Part shown: positions 16,683 through 25,785 of the stretch, one piece after another
How the letters are laid out: every line of letters starts with the position of its first letter
How positions within the stretch are numbered: position 1 is the first letter of the stretch
Notes under the pieces: generated by a model
Seen by the model: the letters and a program-made list of their open reading frames with translations, nothing else
The model's database searches: none
What the model was told of the DNA's origin: nothing
Made by a program: the position numbers and the translations under genes
Assembly (NCBI GenBank): GCA_963821755.1
Contig: CAWGEX010000002.1
Span: 248,001 to 312,000 of the forward strand
DNA length: 64,000 nt
Direction: 5' to 3'
DNA from: Bog-473 sp963821755
GTDB taxonomy: Bacteria > Actinomycetota > Acidimicrobiia > Acidimicrobiales > RAAP-2

Positions 16683-16720
16683 ATTCTACATTACATAGCA
16701 GAATCTATATAGTTTGGATT
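16683..16720. promoter_or_regulatory. Divergent leaderless promoters with MarR operator candidate
   Basis: TAGAAT on the minus strand (16683-16688) is 7 nt from the dehydrogenase ATG. TATAGT on the plus strand (16708-16713) is 7 nt from the MarR ATG at 16721. Between them ATTCTACATT...AGAAT (16683-16704) forms an imperfect inverted repeat (ATTCT/AGAAT arms). A MarR dimer bound there would block the dehydrogenase promoter directly. Confidence 0.6.
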
Positions 16721-17212
16721 ATGCTTATGGTTATGAGCCCGCGAACACACACGCCAGGGAAGATCGAAACCGCCAGGAGCTGGATGATCGGTGAAGCCCT
16801 GTTCGGGCTGGCCACGGCTGCGGTGCGAAGCGAACCACGCAACATGAGCCTCACCTCGTTGTCGACCATGGCCACGCTGGATCGATCCGGGCCCCGCCGC
16901 ATCACCGATCTGGCCGCGGTCGAAGGCGTGATGCAGCCGTCGATGACGGCACTGGTGAGCGGACTGGAGCGATCGGGCCTGGTCGAGCGGCGCGCCGATG
17001 CGGCGGACCGCCGGGTGACGTTGGTCACGCTCACCGCCGCCGGGTCGGACTACATCAGGGCCCGCCGGCAAGCCGGGGTGTCGGTACTCGTGCACCTGAT
17101 CGACGACCTCCCCGCGCATCAGGGAGAAGCGCTCGCCGCGGCGATTCCCGCGCTCACCCAGCTTGCCGCCCTTGAGGACGAACGGCGGAACCAGATCACC
17201 CAGTCGCGCTGA
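16721..17212 (+). CDS. MarR-family transcriptional regulator
   Basis: The protein of about 163 residues has the winged helix-turn-helix of MarR: 'PRRITDLAAVEGVMQPSMTA' with 'LVSGLERSGLVERR', then the wing 'DAADRRVTLVTLTAAG' ending in the DxRxxxxxLT signature. Flanking helices serve for dimerisation. MarR proteins respond to phenolic or lipophilic ligands. The start at 16721 fits a leaderless transcript (TATAGT, 7 nt spacer); in-frame ATGs at 16727 and 16733 are alternatives. It is divergent from the dehydrogenase gene and lies upstream of a universal stress protein gene, which has its own ribosome binding site. Confidence 0.88.
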   Translation: MLMVMSPRTHTPGKIETARSWMIGEALFGLATAAVRSEPRNMSLTSLSTMATLDRSGPRRITDLAAVEGVMQPSMTALVSGLERSGLVERRADAADRRVTLVTLTAAGSDYIRARRQAGVSVLVHLIDDLPAHQGEALAAAIPALTQLAALEDERRNQITQSR

Positions 17213-17233
17213 GGATGTTCGGGAGGTTCAACC

Positions 17234-17734
17234 ATGAGTGTGATGCCGGAGCACGAAGGCCAGCAACAAGGGGGCGAAGGCTTCGGGTCGCCTGTGTCTC
17301 CCGTTGTCGTGGTCGGGATTGACGGTTCCGCGACGTCGTGGGATGCCTTCTGGTGGGCCTGTGGAGAGACACGACGCCTCTCCGGACGGGTCGTCGCCGT
17401 CTTCGTCGGCCCCACCTCGGCCAGAGCGGCCGCGAGCACCGCTCCCTTGGGCGCTTCGTGCATCGCCCTCGGGGTCATCGAACAGACCGAGAATGAGCAG
17501 GCCACACACTTGAGCGAGGAGGCATGTCGGTATGCCGCAGACCACGCCATCGAGTTCACGTTCGTCCACACGCACGGCGACATAGCCCAGGAGCTCCTGC
17601 GGGTGGCGGTGGGAGAGCAGGCGGATCTGATCGTGGTCGGTAGATCCGCCAAGGCCCGCCACCACATCGCCGGGTCACTCGGGAGACGCCTGACTAGGAG
17701 TCACAAGGCTCCGATCATCGTCGTCGTGCCGTGA
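17234..17734 (+). CDS. Universal stress protein (UspA family)
   Basis: The 166-residue protein contains one Usp domain: 'VVVGIDGSATSWDAFWWA' at the start of the Rossmann-like fold and 'QADLIVVGRSAKARHHIAGS' with 'LGRRLTRSHKAPIIVV' at the end. The G-2x-G-9x-G-S/T ATP loop is incomplete because the second Gly is replaced, so nucleotide binding is uncertain. GGGAGG precedes the ATG at 17234 at normal distance. The gene follows marR by 21 bp and could be co-transcribed. Usp proteins act in the cytoplasm in stress survival. Confidence 0.88.
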   Translation: MSVMPEHEGQQQGGEGFGSPVSPVVVVGIDGSATSWDAFWWACGETRRLSGRVVAVFVGPTSARAAASTAPLGASCIALGVIEQTENEQATHLSEEACRYAADHAIEFTFVHTHGDIAQELLRVAVGEQADLIVVGRSAKARHHIAGSLGRRLTRSHKAPIIVVVP

Positions 17735-17942
17735 TCAGCGACGCCGGACCCCGCTCGGCCCCGAGGTTGACATGACGTCGTCAGCCGACGCTTTCGGTCA
17801 CCCCCCGGGCGTCTGTCACCCAAGTTGCAGCCACCAGCGGGGGATCCAGTGGATTCCCCCATCCCCTGTGTGGGAATACAAGTGAGGGCGGGCGTCCGCC
17901 ACCCGCACAGAGAAACCGTCACTGTCAGAGAAAGGGAGCCCC

Positions 17943-19298
17943 ATGGATACCGACGTCAGGACCTCAGCACCGACGACCCGATCGACACCGATGGAAGATC
18001 TAACGGTCAGTCAGCCCCGGCCGACCACGGTCGGCACGAACGCAGCGACCACGATGGCGCCGTTCGTAGGGGCTTTCTTTGACGACGGAATACCCGTCAG
18101 ACTCGAGTTCTGGGACGGCAGCGCCCTTGGACCCACTGACGGTCCCGGAACGGTGCTGGTCCGTTCCGCCAATGCCATCAATCGGCTGCTCTGGGCGCCG
18201 GGCGAGCTGGGCCTGGCTCGCGCCTATGTCACCGGCGACCTTGACATGGACGGTGACATGTTCGAGGTGCTCCGAGCGTTGCACACGGCAGCCCCACCGG
18301 ACCTGAAGACGGGAGTCCGAGTTGCTTCACCCGTCGTGCAGGCGGCACGCCAGTTGGGAGCACTCCGACTTCCCCTGGCCAGGCCGGTCGAGGAGGCCTT
18401 ACCCCGCGGTCGACGCCATTCCAAGAGTCGTGACGCGGCCGTCATCAGCCATCACTACGACATCAGCAACGAGTTCTACCGTCTGGTGCTCGGGCCCAGC
18501 ATGACGTACTCGTGCGCCCGGTTCGTGACGGACGATGCCACCCTGGAGGAGGCCCAGGAGGCGAAGCATGACCTGGTGTGCCGCAAACTCGGACTGCGCG
18601 AACGCCCGGGCATGCGCCTGCTCGATGTGGGCTGCGGCTGGGGCTCCATGGCCCTGCACGCCGCACGCCGCTACGACGCCCAGGTCGTCGGCGTGACCTT
18701 GAGCAGGCCGCAGGCCGATCTGGCCCGCCAACGCGTCACCGAGGCCCGGCTCGACTCGAAGGTCGAGATCCGGGTCCAGGACTACCGGGACCTCGGTGGC
18801 GAGCGCTTCGACGCCATCTCGTCCATCGGCATGTTCGAACACGTGGGCGAGGCCAGGGTGGCCGAGTATTTCTCGACCTTGTACGCCCTCCTGACCGACG
18901 GCGGGCGACTGCTCAATCACGCCATCTCGAGTGTGGGCGGCTCCCGGATGAGCCGAACCTCATTCATCGGGCGCTACGTGTTTCCCGACGGCGAGCTGAT
19001 CGACGCGGGCCAGGTCATGCTGGCGATGGAGCGGGCCGGCTTTGAAGTCCGGGACGTCGAGTCGCTGCGGGAGCACTACTCCACCACGCTGCACGCCTGG
19101 GTCGAGAATCTGGAGAACAACTGGGATGCCGCCGTCAGAGAGGTGGGCGTCCGGCGGGCCCGGGTCTGGCTGCTCTACATGGCCGCCTCGGCCAACGGCT
19201 TCGACGACGGCGGCGTGTCGCTGCACCAGGTCCTCGGCGTCAAAGCCAGTCCCGAGGGGAAAAGCTTCATGCCGACGACGCGGCGATCGTGGGAATGA
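17943..19298 (+). CDS. Cyclopropane-fatty-acyl-phospholipid synthase (CfaB/CmaA-type SAM methyltransferase)
   Basis: The 451-residue protein transfers a methylene group from S-adenosylmethionine to unsaturated acyl chains of membrane phospholipids. Residues 160-200 carry 'HHYDISNEFYRLVLG' and 'MTYSCARF', typical of the family; the SAM-binding loop is 'LLDVGCGWGSMALHAA' near residue 226; 'SIGMFEHVGEAR' follows as the catalytic segment. An N-terminal domain of about 150 residues matches the bacterial Cfa organisation. GGGAGCCCC before the ATG at 17943 is a good ribosome binding site. The gene is likely monocistronic; the downstream MFS gene has its own operator region. Confidence 0.93.
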   Translation: MDTDVRTSAPTTRSTPMEDLTVSQPRPTTVGTNAATTMAPFVGAFFDDGIPVRLEFWDGSALGPTDGPGTVLVRSANAINRLLWAPGELGLARAYVTGDLDMDGDMFEVLRALHTAAPPDLKTGVRVASPVVQAARQLGALRLPLARPVEEALPRGRRHSKSRDAAVISHHYDISNEFYRLVLGPSMTYSCARFVTDDATLEEAQEAKHDLVCRKLGLRERPGMRLLDVGCGWGSMALHAARRYDAQVVGVTLSRPQADLARQRVTEARLDSKVEIRVQDYRDLGGERFDAISSIGMFEHVGEARVAEYFSTLYALLTDGGRLLNHAISSVGGSRMSRTSFIGRYVFPDGELIDAGQVMLAMERAGFEVRDVESLREHYSTTLHAWVENLENNWDAAVREVGVRRARVWLLYMAASANGFDDGGVSLHQVLGVKASPEGKSFMPTTRRSWE

Positions 19299-19403
19299 GC
19301 GCCGCTGCGGCGAGCGGTCCCTGACCTCCGCCTCGCTCTGTCCGGCCCGCGTGCCCTCCCGGGAGACGATCGTCACCTGGGAGAAGAGCTCGGGGTGTTT
19401 TCT

Positions 19404-19433
19404 AACTATGACGTTAACGTTATACTTGCGATC
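19404..19433 (+). promoter_or_regulatory. MerR-type dyad and -10 box before the MFS exporter
   Basis: TATGACGTTAACGTTATA (19407-19424) is an 18-bp dyad with a perfect ACGTTAACGT core, and it overlaps the -10 box TATACT (19421-19426). The ATG of a 16-codon leader follows 7 nt later at 19434. A MerR regulator is encoded directly after the exporter, and MerR proteins bind dyads between -35 and -10, so this is the expected operator. No good -35 box is visible, which fits an activator-dependent promoter. Confidence 0.6.
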
Positions 19434-19484
19434 ATGCCCGTGAGTTCCCCACCCGCCCCCATCGTGGACCGGCACCGCTCGTGA
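19434..19484 (+). CDS. Leaderless 16-aa upstream ORF overlapping the MFS start
   Basis: ATG at 19434, 7 nt after TATACT, opens a frame MPVSSPPAPIVDRHRS that ends with TGA at 19482-19484, overlapping the GTG start of the exporter (19481) as GTGA. The arrangement would let ribosomes loaded on the leaderless 5' end re-initiate at the GTG. A single-base indel fusing leader and exporter is an alternative, given the frameshifts seen in both following genes. Confidence 0.4.
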   Translation: MPVSSPPAPIVDRHRS

Positions 19485-21281
19485 GCGGCACGGCGACCCT
19501 CCGGAGCGGACCGGCCGGCACCTCGCCTGCCGAGGCTGAGCAGTCTCGATACAAGTGGGTGGCTCTGTTCACGATCACCCTCGGGACCCTGATGGTCTTC
19601 ATCAATCAGTCCATCGTGCTGATCTCTCTTCCGGACATCTTCCGCGGGATCGGTCTCAACCCGCTGACCCCGGGCAACACGGGCTATTTGCTCTGGATGT
19701 TGCTCGGCTTCATGGTCGTCCTGGCCGTCCTTCTGGTCACGCTGGGTCGGGTCGGGGACATGTTCGGGCGGGTGCGAGTGTTCAACCTCGGCTTCGCCAT
19801 CTTCACCGCCTTCTCCGTCCTGCTCTCGATCACCTGGCTCTCGGGATCCGCCGGGGCCTGGTGGCTCATCGTCATGCGGGTCGGACAGGGTGTCGGGGGG
19901 GCCATGTTGTTCGCCAATTCCTCCGCCATCGTGACCGATGCGTTCCCGACGCATCAACGCGGGCTGGCCCTGGGCATCAACAATGTCGCCGCCATCTCGG
20001 GAGGCTTCATCGGTCTCGTCCTGGGCGGGCTACTGGCACCCGTGGAGTGGCACCTCGTGTTCTTGCTGTCGGTGCCCTTCGGGATATTCGGCACCATCTG
20101 GTCCTACGCCAAGCTCGAGGACCGTGGTGTCCGCACCCCGGCCAAGATCGACTGGCTGGGCAACTTCACGTTCGCGGCCGGCCTCATCCTCATCCTGGTG
20201 GGCATCACCTATGGCCTGCTTCCCTACGGAGGCCACACCATGGGGTGGTCAAGTCCGGCTGTGTTGACCGAGCTGGTCGGCGGCGTCGCCGTGCTCCTTC
20301 TCTTCGGCGTGATCGAGACCAGAGTGGCTCAACCGATGTTCCGCCTGACCCTGTTCCGCATCCGGGCCTTCAGCGCCGGCAACGTCGCCAGCTTCCTGGC
20401 CTCGCTGAGCCGCGGTGGCCTCATGTTCATGTTGATCATCTGGCTCCAGGGGATCTGGCTCCCCCTGCACGGGTACAGCTTCTCGCAGACACCGCTGTGG
20501 GCCGGGATCTACATGATCCCGCTGACGGTCGGATTCCTCTTGGCCGGTCCGGTGAGCGGGATCTTGGCCGACCGCTACGGCGCCCGGCCGTTTGCCACCG
20601 GCGGCCTGCTGGTCGTGGCGTTGTCCTTCATCCTCTTGTTGATGCTTCCGGTCGACTTCTCCTACTGGGGCTTCGCCGCGCTGATCTTCCTCAACTCAAT
20701 CGGCATGGGGATGTTCATCGCGCCGAACCAGGCCGGCATCATGAACAGCCTGCCGGCCAGTCAGCGTGGCGCGGGTGCCGGCATGTCGGGGACGTTCAAT
20801 TCCTCGGCCCAGGTTCTCTCCATCGGCATCTTCTTCACGCTGATGATCCTGGGCTTGGCCGCCACGCTCCCAGGCGGCCCTCTACCACGGCCTGATCGCC
20901 CAAGGGGTGGGACCGGCCACCGCATTGCGGGTGTCCCACCTTCCCCCCGTAGGAAGCCTTTTCGCTTCCTTCTTGGGCTACAACCCCATGCAGACCCTGA
21001 TTGGACCGGCCGCGCTGTCCCATCTCCCTCCGGCCACCGCGCACTACCTGACCAGCCGCTCGTTCTTCCCCCACCTCATTTCCCGACCCTTTGGTCGCGG
21101 CCTCACCGAGGCGTTCTCCTTCGCCGCCGGCGCCTGTGCCCTCGGAGCCGTGGCATCGCTGCTGCGCGGCGGGAAATACCACTACGTTGAGCCAGGTGCA
21201 GCGCCGGAGACCGTGCAGGAGCCCGCGGTGGTGACGGCTCAAGAGGCGATCGCCGAAACCGAACCGCTGTTGGTGGACTGA
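19481..21281 (+). CDS. MFS drug-exporter-like transporter (DHA2/EmrB type), frameshifted near 20876
   Basis: The protein has about 14 membrane helices. Landmarks are 'FTITLGTLMVFINQSIVLIS' in TM1, 'LGRVGDMFGRVRVFNLGFAI' (motif A), 'GQGVGGAMLFANSSAIVTDA' (motif C-like) and 'PNQAGIMNSLPASQRGAGAG' in the second half. The first frame runs to 'LGLAATLPG'; the homologous continuation 'ALYHGLIAQGVGPATALRV' and 'SHLPPVGSLFASFLGYN' is in the +1 frame to the stop at 21281. Removing one base in GGCGGCC near 20876 restores a 600-residue protein. It is followed after 1 bp by a MerR gene and preceded by a MerR-like dyad, so it is probably induced by its substrate. Toxic compound export by proton antiport is the likely role. 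Confidence 0.85.
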
Positions 21282-21282
21282 C

Positions 21283-21781
21283 ATGGCCGCACGGACCGTC
21301 ACCAGCGCTGACCATGTTGTCGGCCAACCCTCACCATCGGAAGGCGGGATTCGCATCAGCGATGCCGCATCCACCGCCGGAGTCTCCGCCCGCACGCTGC
21401 GCTACTACGAAGAGCTCGGGCTCCTCAGCCCATCGCTGTACACCAGTGGAGGTGAGCGGCGGTACACGGAGGAAGATCTCATCCAACTCAATCGGATACT
21501 CGAGCTCCGAGAGGTCCTCGGCATGAATCTGGATGAGATCAAGGAGTTCCTGTCGTTCGAGACCCGATTGGACGAGCTGCGCACCACGTATCGCGCCACC
21601 AAAGGGATCGACCACCAAGAAGGCCAGGGCGGAGCAGAAGGAGACCTTGCGGGAGGCGCTCGAACTCAACGAAACACTGGCCGAGCAACTGAACGCCAAG
21701 CTGGCTCGAATGGATAGCTTTCGAGCGAAGCTGGCCGGGGACGCCCGCAGATGCCGCGATCTCCTGGCTGAGTTGGACTGA
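21283..21781 (+). CDS. MerR-family regulator of the MFS exporter, frameshifted near 21602
   Basis: The N-terminal winged HTH is 'IRISDAASTAGVSARTLRYY' followed by 'EELGLL', 'SGGERRYTEEDLIQLNRI' and 'LELREVLGMNLDEIKEFL', all typical of MerR. The long dimerisation helix follows, but after 'DELRTTYRATK' the frame must shift: the true continuation 'TKKARAEQKETLREALELN' and 'AKLARMDSFRAKL' is in the +1 frame to a stop at 21781. Deleting one A from the AAA at 21601-21603 restores a protein of about 165 residues. It lies 1 bp behind the exporter stop and should bind the dyad at 19407-19424. Confidence 0.82.
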
Positions 21782-21912
21782 CCGGCCGCCGCCCATCAGG
21801 CTGCAGCGGTCCTCTGGACGCCCGTTCCGGGGCCTGGGATCAGGGCTTATGGGGCAGAGGGGGCTCTCCGATCCCCACTTGGCTGCAGTACTGGGAGTTC
21901 CGATGAATCAGA

Positions 21913-23610
21913 TCACACGCTCGAGGGATGCAACTCCGCCTGCGCCACTGGCGAGGGAAGCTGCGAGGGAACAGCCTCTGCCCGGGCCAGGTGAACGATC
22001 CACCAACCGTAGAAGGCGGCTGCCAGCACAGCCGTGACGACCAAGGCAAGCGCGGGCAGCGGAGGGTCCCACCAACCCCCCAGGGGGTGGGCCAGCGGAT
22101 TGACAGTGGCACCCAACCCGACGGTGTAGCGACGAAGCGCCCAGACGAAGTCGGCCAGTTGGGCGACGGCGACTGCCACCGCCACCAGCACGGCCAGGCG
22201 CCCGAAGGCCGCGCCGACCTTCGATTCCCCAATATTCGATGGCCCAATACACGGCCCCGAAGACATCCTGAGACCCCGTCCGCCTGCGGCGCCGGCCACC
22301 AGGAGGATGCCGACATAGAGGGGGAAGCCATCTCGCGCCTGCCACACTAAGCCGAGATGGTGGGACTGGGACACCATGAGGACGGTGGGAACGATCAAGG
22401 AGAGGGCGATCAGTGCGACGAGGACTGCGGCGTGCCGGCGGAGGCTGGCCACGAGTCCGAACACGAGAAGTCCCGACGCCGTCAGAAGCCACAGGGCGAT
22501 GGCCAGAAGTGGTGGCATGGATTCGGCGGCGTCGAAGGTGCCGATGAACTCGGTGACCACCGATTTGGTCCGACCCAGCGCCAGCTCGAGGACGCCCCAC
22601 GACGACAGTGAGGCCGGGACAGGGACACCCAGGGGATAGACCGACAGGGTGTGCGCCCAGGCGACGTAGCCGACGGCCGCCGCTCCGGCGACCGCGACCG
22701 CGACTCCTGCCACCCTCACTGCATGACACCGGACCAGCACTGGTAGCGAGCGCGGCGCCAGGGCCAGCAGGGAGACTGCGATGAGGGCCAGCCAAAAGGG
22801 CGACAGCCCGCGGGTGAGCACCATGACGATGGCTGCAGCGGCCGTGCCGTACACCAGACTCGGCGGTGGATGCTCGGTATGGTCAAGGACCAGGATCAAT
22901 CCACCGGTCCAGACGCACAGGGACGCGGCCATCTCCAAGCCGCTGGGATTGACGGCCGATCCGAAAATCAGCACGGTGGGGGTGGCCGCGACCGCCACCG
23001 CCAGCACCAGAAGCCGGGAACGACTCCACACGGAGGACAGCGCCAGGGCCAGCCCCACCATGAGGGCGGTCAGCAACCCGCTGAGGAGGCGCATCAGATA
23101 AACGGTGAGGGACGTGTGCCAAACCAACGACGGGAGGCCGACGATGGCGTAGTACAGCGGTGGATAGCGGCCGACATAGGTGGCGGCCGACACCTCCCGG
23201 CCCGATCCCTGCAGACCGTGGCTGCAAGTGGAGGCAAATACCTCAATGATGAAGCAAGCCGGCGCCGTGAAGTGGGCGATGCTCTCGGGAACCGAGACGA
23301 CGGTGACAGCCCGGTCACAGTCAGCGGCAGGATGTTGGGCACCGCAAAAGGCCAGGAAAGCCCGGTCTCGCGGGCTGAGCCGGGTGGCCGACGTCGGGTT
23401 GACCGATTGGCCCACGATCTGCCCGCGGACCACCGAGGCGGCCTTGATCATCTGGGCCCCTTCGTCGTTGTTGGCTCCGATGGGGGTTGCGATTGACCAG
23501 ACCGCGCACAGGCAGAAGAGAACCACTGTTGACAGCGCCCAGACCCGCAGAAGTCGATGGCCCTTTGTCCCCTCGGTTGGGTCCGGAGGTGCCGACTGGG
23601 AGGTCATCAT
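21913..23610 (-). CDS. DUF2142-family membrane protein
   Basis: The 565-residue protein begins with a cytoplasmic tail and TM1, then has 'WSIATPIGANNDEGAQMIKA' in the first outer loop, the defining region of DUF2142 proteins, and 'YVGRYPPLYYAIVGLPSLVW' before the second block of helices. About 12-13 helices are visible. DUF2142 members resemble GT-C glycosyltransferases and are common near cell-wall polysaccharide genes in actinobacteria; function is unproven. The start at 23610 gives MMTSQSAPPDP. It ends convergently with the MerR gene. Neighbours give no hint to its partner. Confidence 0.85.
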   Translation of the reverse strand: MMTSQSAPPDPTEGTKGHRLLRVWALSTVVLFCLCAVWSIATPIGANNDEGAQMIKAASVVRGQIVGQSVNPTSATRLSPRDRAFLAFCGAQHPAADCDRAVTVVSVPESIAHFTAPACFIIEVFASTCSHGLQGSGREVSAATYVGRYPPLYYAIVGLPSLVWHTSLTVYLMRLLSGLLTALMVGLALALSSVWSRSRLLVLAVAVAATPTVLIFGSAVNPSGLEMAASLCVWTGGLILVLDHTEHPPPSLVYGTAAAAIVMVLTRGLSPFWLALIAVSLLALAPRSLPVLVRCHAVRVAGVAVAVAGAAAVGYVAWAHTLSVYPLGVPVPASLSSWGVLELALGRTKSVVTEFIGTFDAAESMPPLLAIALWLLTASGLLVFGLVASLRRHAAVLVALIALSLIVPTVLMVSQSHHLGLVWQARDGFPLYVGILLVAGAAGGRGLRMSSGPCIGPSNIGESKVGAAFGRLAVLVAVAVAVAQLADFVWALRRYTVGLGATVNPLAHPLGGWWDPPLPALALVVTAVLAAAFYGWWIVHLARAEAVPSQLPSPVAQAELHPSSV

Positions 23611-23890
23611 ACGTAACCGGACACGGTGACCTGAAACCGTCGGTTCCCCGTCATCCCTTCATCGCCCTAGGACGCTCCATGGCTACTCCCCCGTTGCCCA
23701 TCCACGTCCCCACAGCCTCAGTGGTCGGCCCACTGGCTGCCTCACACTAACCAGATCGGACTCGACCTTCCCGAAGGCAACGAACAGAATGCAGGGGCAC
23801 GGGGCGTACGACCACGGCCACCGACGTGGCCGATCGTCCCCCACGATGGTCCGCTATCGGCAGACCTCGTACATCACAACCATCAGTGCC

Positions 23891-24061
23891 TTAGGCCGGA
23901 TGAACCTCTCGGTCGTCCTCGGTTTCTGGCGTGTCGCCGCCCGTCCACGTCGAGGGAGGATCGCTGGCCGGGAACGACTCTTCACTCGCTTCATCGATCG
24001 CCTCATCAGAGGAACTGGGTGAGATTCTCGTCGTCAACAGTCGACCTGGACCCTGAGCCAT
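23891..24061 (-). CDS. Small acidic protein with EASEESFPASDPP motif
   Basis: The protein of 56 residues starts MAQGPGRLLTTRISPSSS and contains 'EAIDEASEESFPASDPP', a short motif found in many small bacterial proteins of unknown role. The start at 24061 is chosen because GGAGGAG lies 8 nt upstream, a near-perfect ribosome binding site. The tail is strongly acidic ('GGDTPETEDDREVHPA'). It is probably disordered. The 280-bp stretch 23611-23890 before it holds no other gene. Confidence 0.7.
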   Translation of the reverse strand: MAQGPGRLLTTRISPSSSDEAIDEASEESFPASDPPSTWTGGDTPETEDDREVHPA

Positions 24062-24250
24062 GGGGCCATCTCCTCCACTTTCGAGTGCACCCACGACCTT
24101 AATCATCTCCCACCTCATGTGAGACCTGGCATTCCCGGCGCCGAGCGGATTCCGTTCAGGGCCGACCGCCGGTGAAGTGTGACTCGGCGTTCCGGCGAGT
24201 CGTGGCGTGGCTGGCTTCATGGGCATGCCCCCTTCCCAGGCCAACGGATT

Positions 24251-25654
24251 TCAGCGTGAATAGGCCTCGACCCCGCCGGCAATGGTCACGGCCACATGAC
24301 GGCTGGACGGATCGGACAGGACCTCCCTCTTCGGAACATCGAGGAGGCAGAGGTCGGCTGGTCCCCCGACCCGTACCTGGCGGACCGGGCCGCCGGGCCG
24401 ATTGAGCGGAGCCAGGAAGAGATCCAGGGCCGCCGTCGGCTCGAGACCGCGGTCGAGTCCGACTCGCGCTCCCAGCGGGGATCGGCGATCGACCGCCGCG
24501 CCCATGGCGATCCATGGGTCGTCGGGTCCGAAGGGCGCATCGGTGCTTCCCCCGACGTCGATCCCGGCGTCCCGCAGTGAGGCGCAGCGGTAGAGATCAG
24601 CCTGGTCGTCCGGCTCGACGTCACGCAGGTACGTATCGCCCCTGGCGGCGAGAAAAGCGGGCTGCGTCACGACAGCGATCCCAAGGTCGGCGATGGCCGC
24701 CGCCAGGTCCAGGGGCGTGACGGCGGCGTGCTCGATCCGATCGCCTGGAATACTCCCGGTCTCCTGCCAGGCGGCCAGCGCGAGCACCAGGGCGGCCCGG
24801 GTGACGCAGTGCACGGCAACCGGCCGGGCGACCCGGTGGGCCCGACGAAACTGCTCGGCCACGGCCCTCAATTCCGGGAGCGAATGATCGGCAATGACAA
24901 TCTTGACTGGCCCCTGGCGCAATGCTCCCGGTGGGACCGTCTCTGAGAGTTCCGGGCCTCCTGTGACCGCGACGGCGAAGGGCAGGGCACCGCGGTTCAC
25001 CGCCTCGGCCAGGGCGTGCAGATGGTCGAGCGTCGTCGCCGGCGTGCAGTCCGTGACTCCGGTGACGCCGTACGAGGCGAGGCGGCGGCCGACGGCGGCC
25101 AGGTCAGGTGGGCCACCGTCGGGCAGGCGATCGTGCAGCCAAGAGTCGAGGCGGAACAATCGGCCCGTCGGGTGGCCGTCTCGATCTCGTTCTATGCCGG
25201 CCTCCCCCGACTCGAGCGCGCCGACGCGTTCCAAAGCAGCTGAATTGAGCACCCACATCGAGCCCGAACGGTGCTGGACCCTGACGGGTCTTCCCGACGC
25301 CAGCTCGTCGAGTCTCCAGCGGTCGAGCGAACCGCACTCGGCTTCGTCGTACCCGACGGCGCGGATCCATTCGCCCGCCCGAGCGTGGCCGTGCGCCGCC
25401 CCGATGGCGTCATCGAGGCCGCTGCTCACGTCGACCGAGTTCAGAGCGGCCGCCATGGCCATGAGATGGAGGTGGTGGTCGTGCAGACCCGGCAGGAGGG
25501 CGCCCCCGCCACAGCGGATCTCCCGGTCCGCACCGCCGAGGCTGCCCGGTGGCCCGATGGCGGTCACCGTCGCATCGTCCACGCGCACGTCGACCAGCGC
25601 GCCGTCGACCTCGGCCCGGCGCATGACCAGCGAGCCCAGCGGCGGCCCGATCAA
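24251..25654 (-). CDS. Amidohydrolase family 3 protein (metal-dependent hydrolase)
   Basis: The protein carries the N-terminal beta-sandwich, then the metal motif 'LLPGLHDHHLHLMAM' (HxH on the first barrel strand), 'VAVHCVTRAALVLALAAW' and 'GDRIEHAAVTPLDLAA' (further His ligands), and 'DVGGSTDAPFGPDDPW' with the catalytic Asp. This is the YtcJ-like Amidohydro_3 layout. It hydrolyses C-N bonds in an unknown substrate. Two starts are possible: TTG at 25654, which overlaps the stop of a 44-codon upstream ORF as TTGA, or ATG at 25624 (MRRAEVDGA). It is divergent from an enoyl-CoA hydratase gene. Confidence 0.85.
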   Translation of the reverse strand: MIGPPLGSLVMRRAEVDGALVDVRVDDATVTAIGPPGSLGGADREIRCGGGALLPGLHDHHLHLMAMAAALNSVDVSSGLDDAIGAAHGHARAGEWIRAVGYDEAECGSLDRWRLDELASGRPVRVQHRSGSMWVLNSAALERVGALESGEAGIERDRDGHPTGRLFRLDSWLHDRLPDGGPPDLAAVGRRLASYGVTGVTDCTPATTLDHLHALAEAVNRGALPFAVAVTGGPELSETVPPGALRQGPVKIVIADHSLPELRAVAEQFRRAHRVARPVAVHCVTRAALVLALAAWQETGSIPGDRIEHAAVTPLDLAAAIADLGIAVVTQPAFLAARGDTYLRDVEPDDQADLYRCASLRDAGIDVGGSTDAPFGPDDPWIAMGAAVDRRSPLGARVGLDRGLEPTAALDLFLAPLNRPGGPVRQVRVGGPADLCLLDVPKREVLSDPSSRHVAVTIAGGVEAYSR

Positions 25655-25785
25655 ACCGCCGGTGAGCGGCGTCGCACCGGAGTCCGGCCACGCCACGCTT
25701 CGTCGATCCACTCCTCGATACTTTCATTGACGCCGGCACGTCGCTGAATCTCCTCGGGTAACGTCACCACATCCGAGTGCTCCAT
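25651..25785 (-). CDS. Leaderless 44-aa ORF upstream of the amidohydrolase
   Basis: ATG at 25785 stands 7 nt after TACCGT (25793-25798) and opens MEHSDVVTLPEEIQRRAG, ending 'RTPVRRRSPAV' at 25651. The N-terminal 30 residues look like a folded, acidic protein segment ('NESIEEWIDEAW'). The stop overlaps a possible TTG start of the amidohydrolase by 4 nt. It could be a separate small protein or, if a base was lost or gained, an N-terminal extension of the amidohydrolase. Confidence 0.45.
   Translation of the reverse strand: MEHSDVVTLPEEIQRRAGVNESIEEWIDEAWRGRTPVRRRSPAV

Noticed and set aside
19555..20895. 446-codon plus-strand frame inside the MFS exporter
   Set aside because: Same-strand shadow of the exporter; the MFS motifs are in the other frame.
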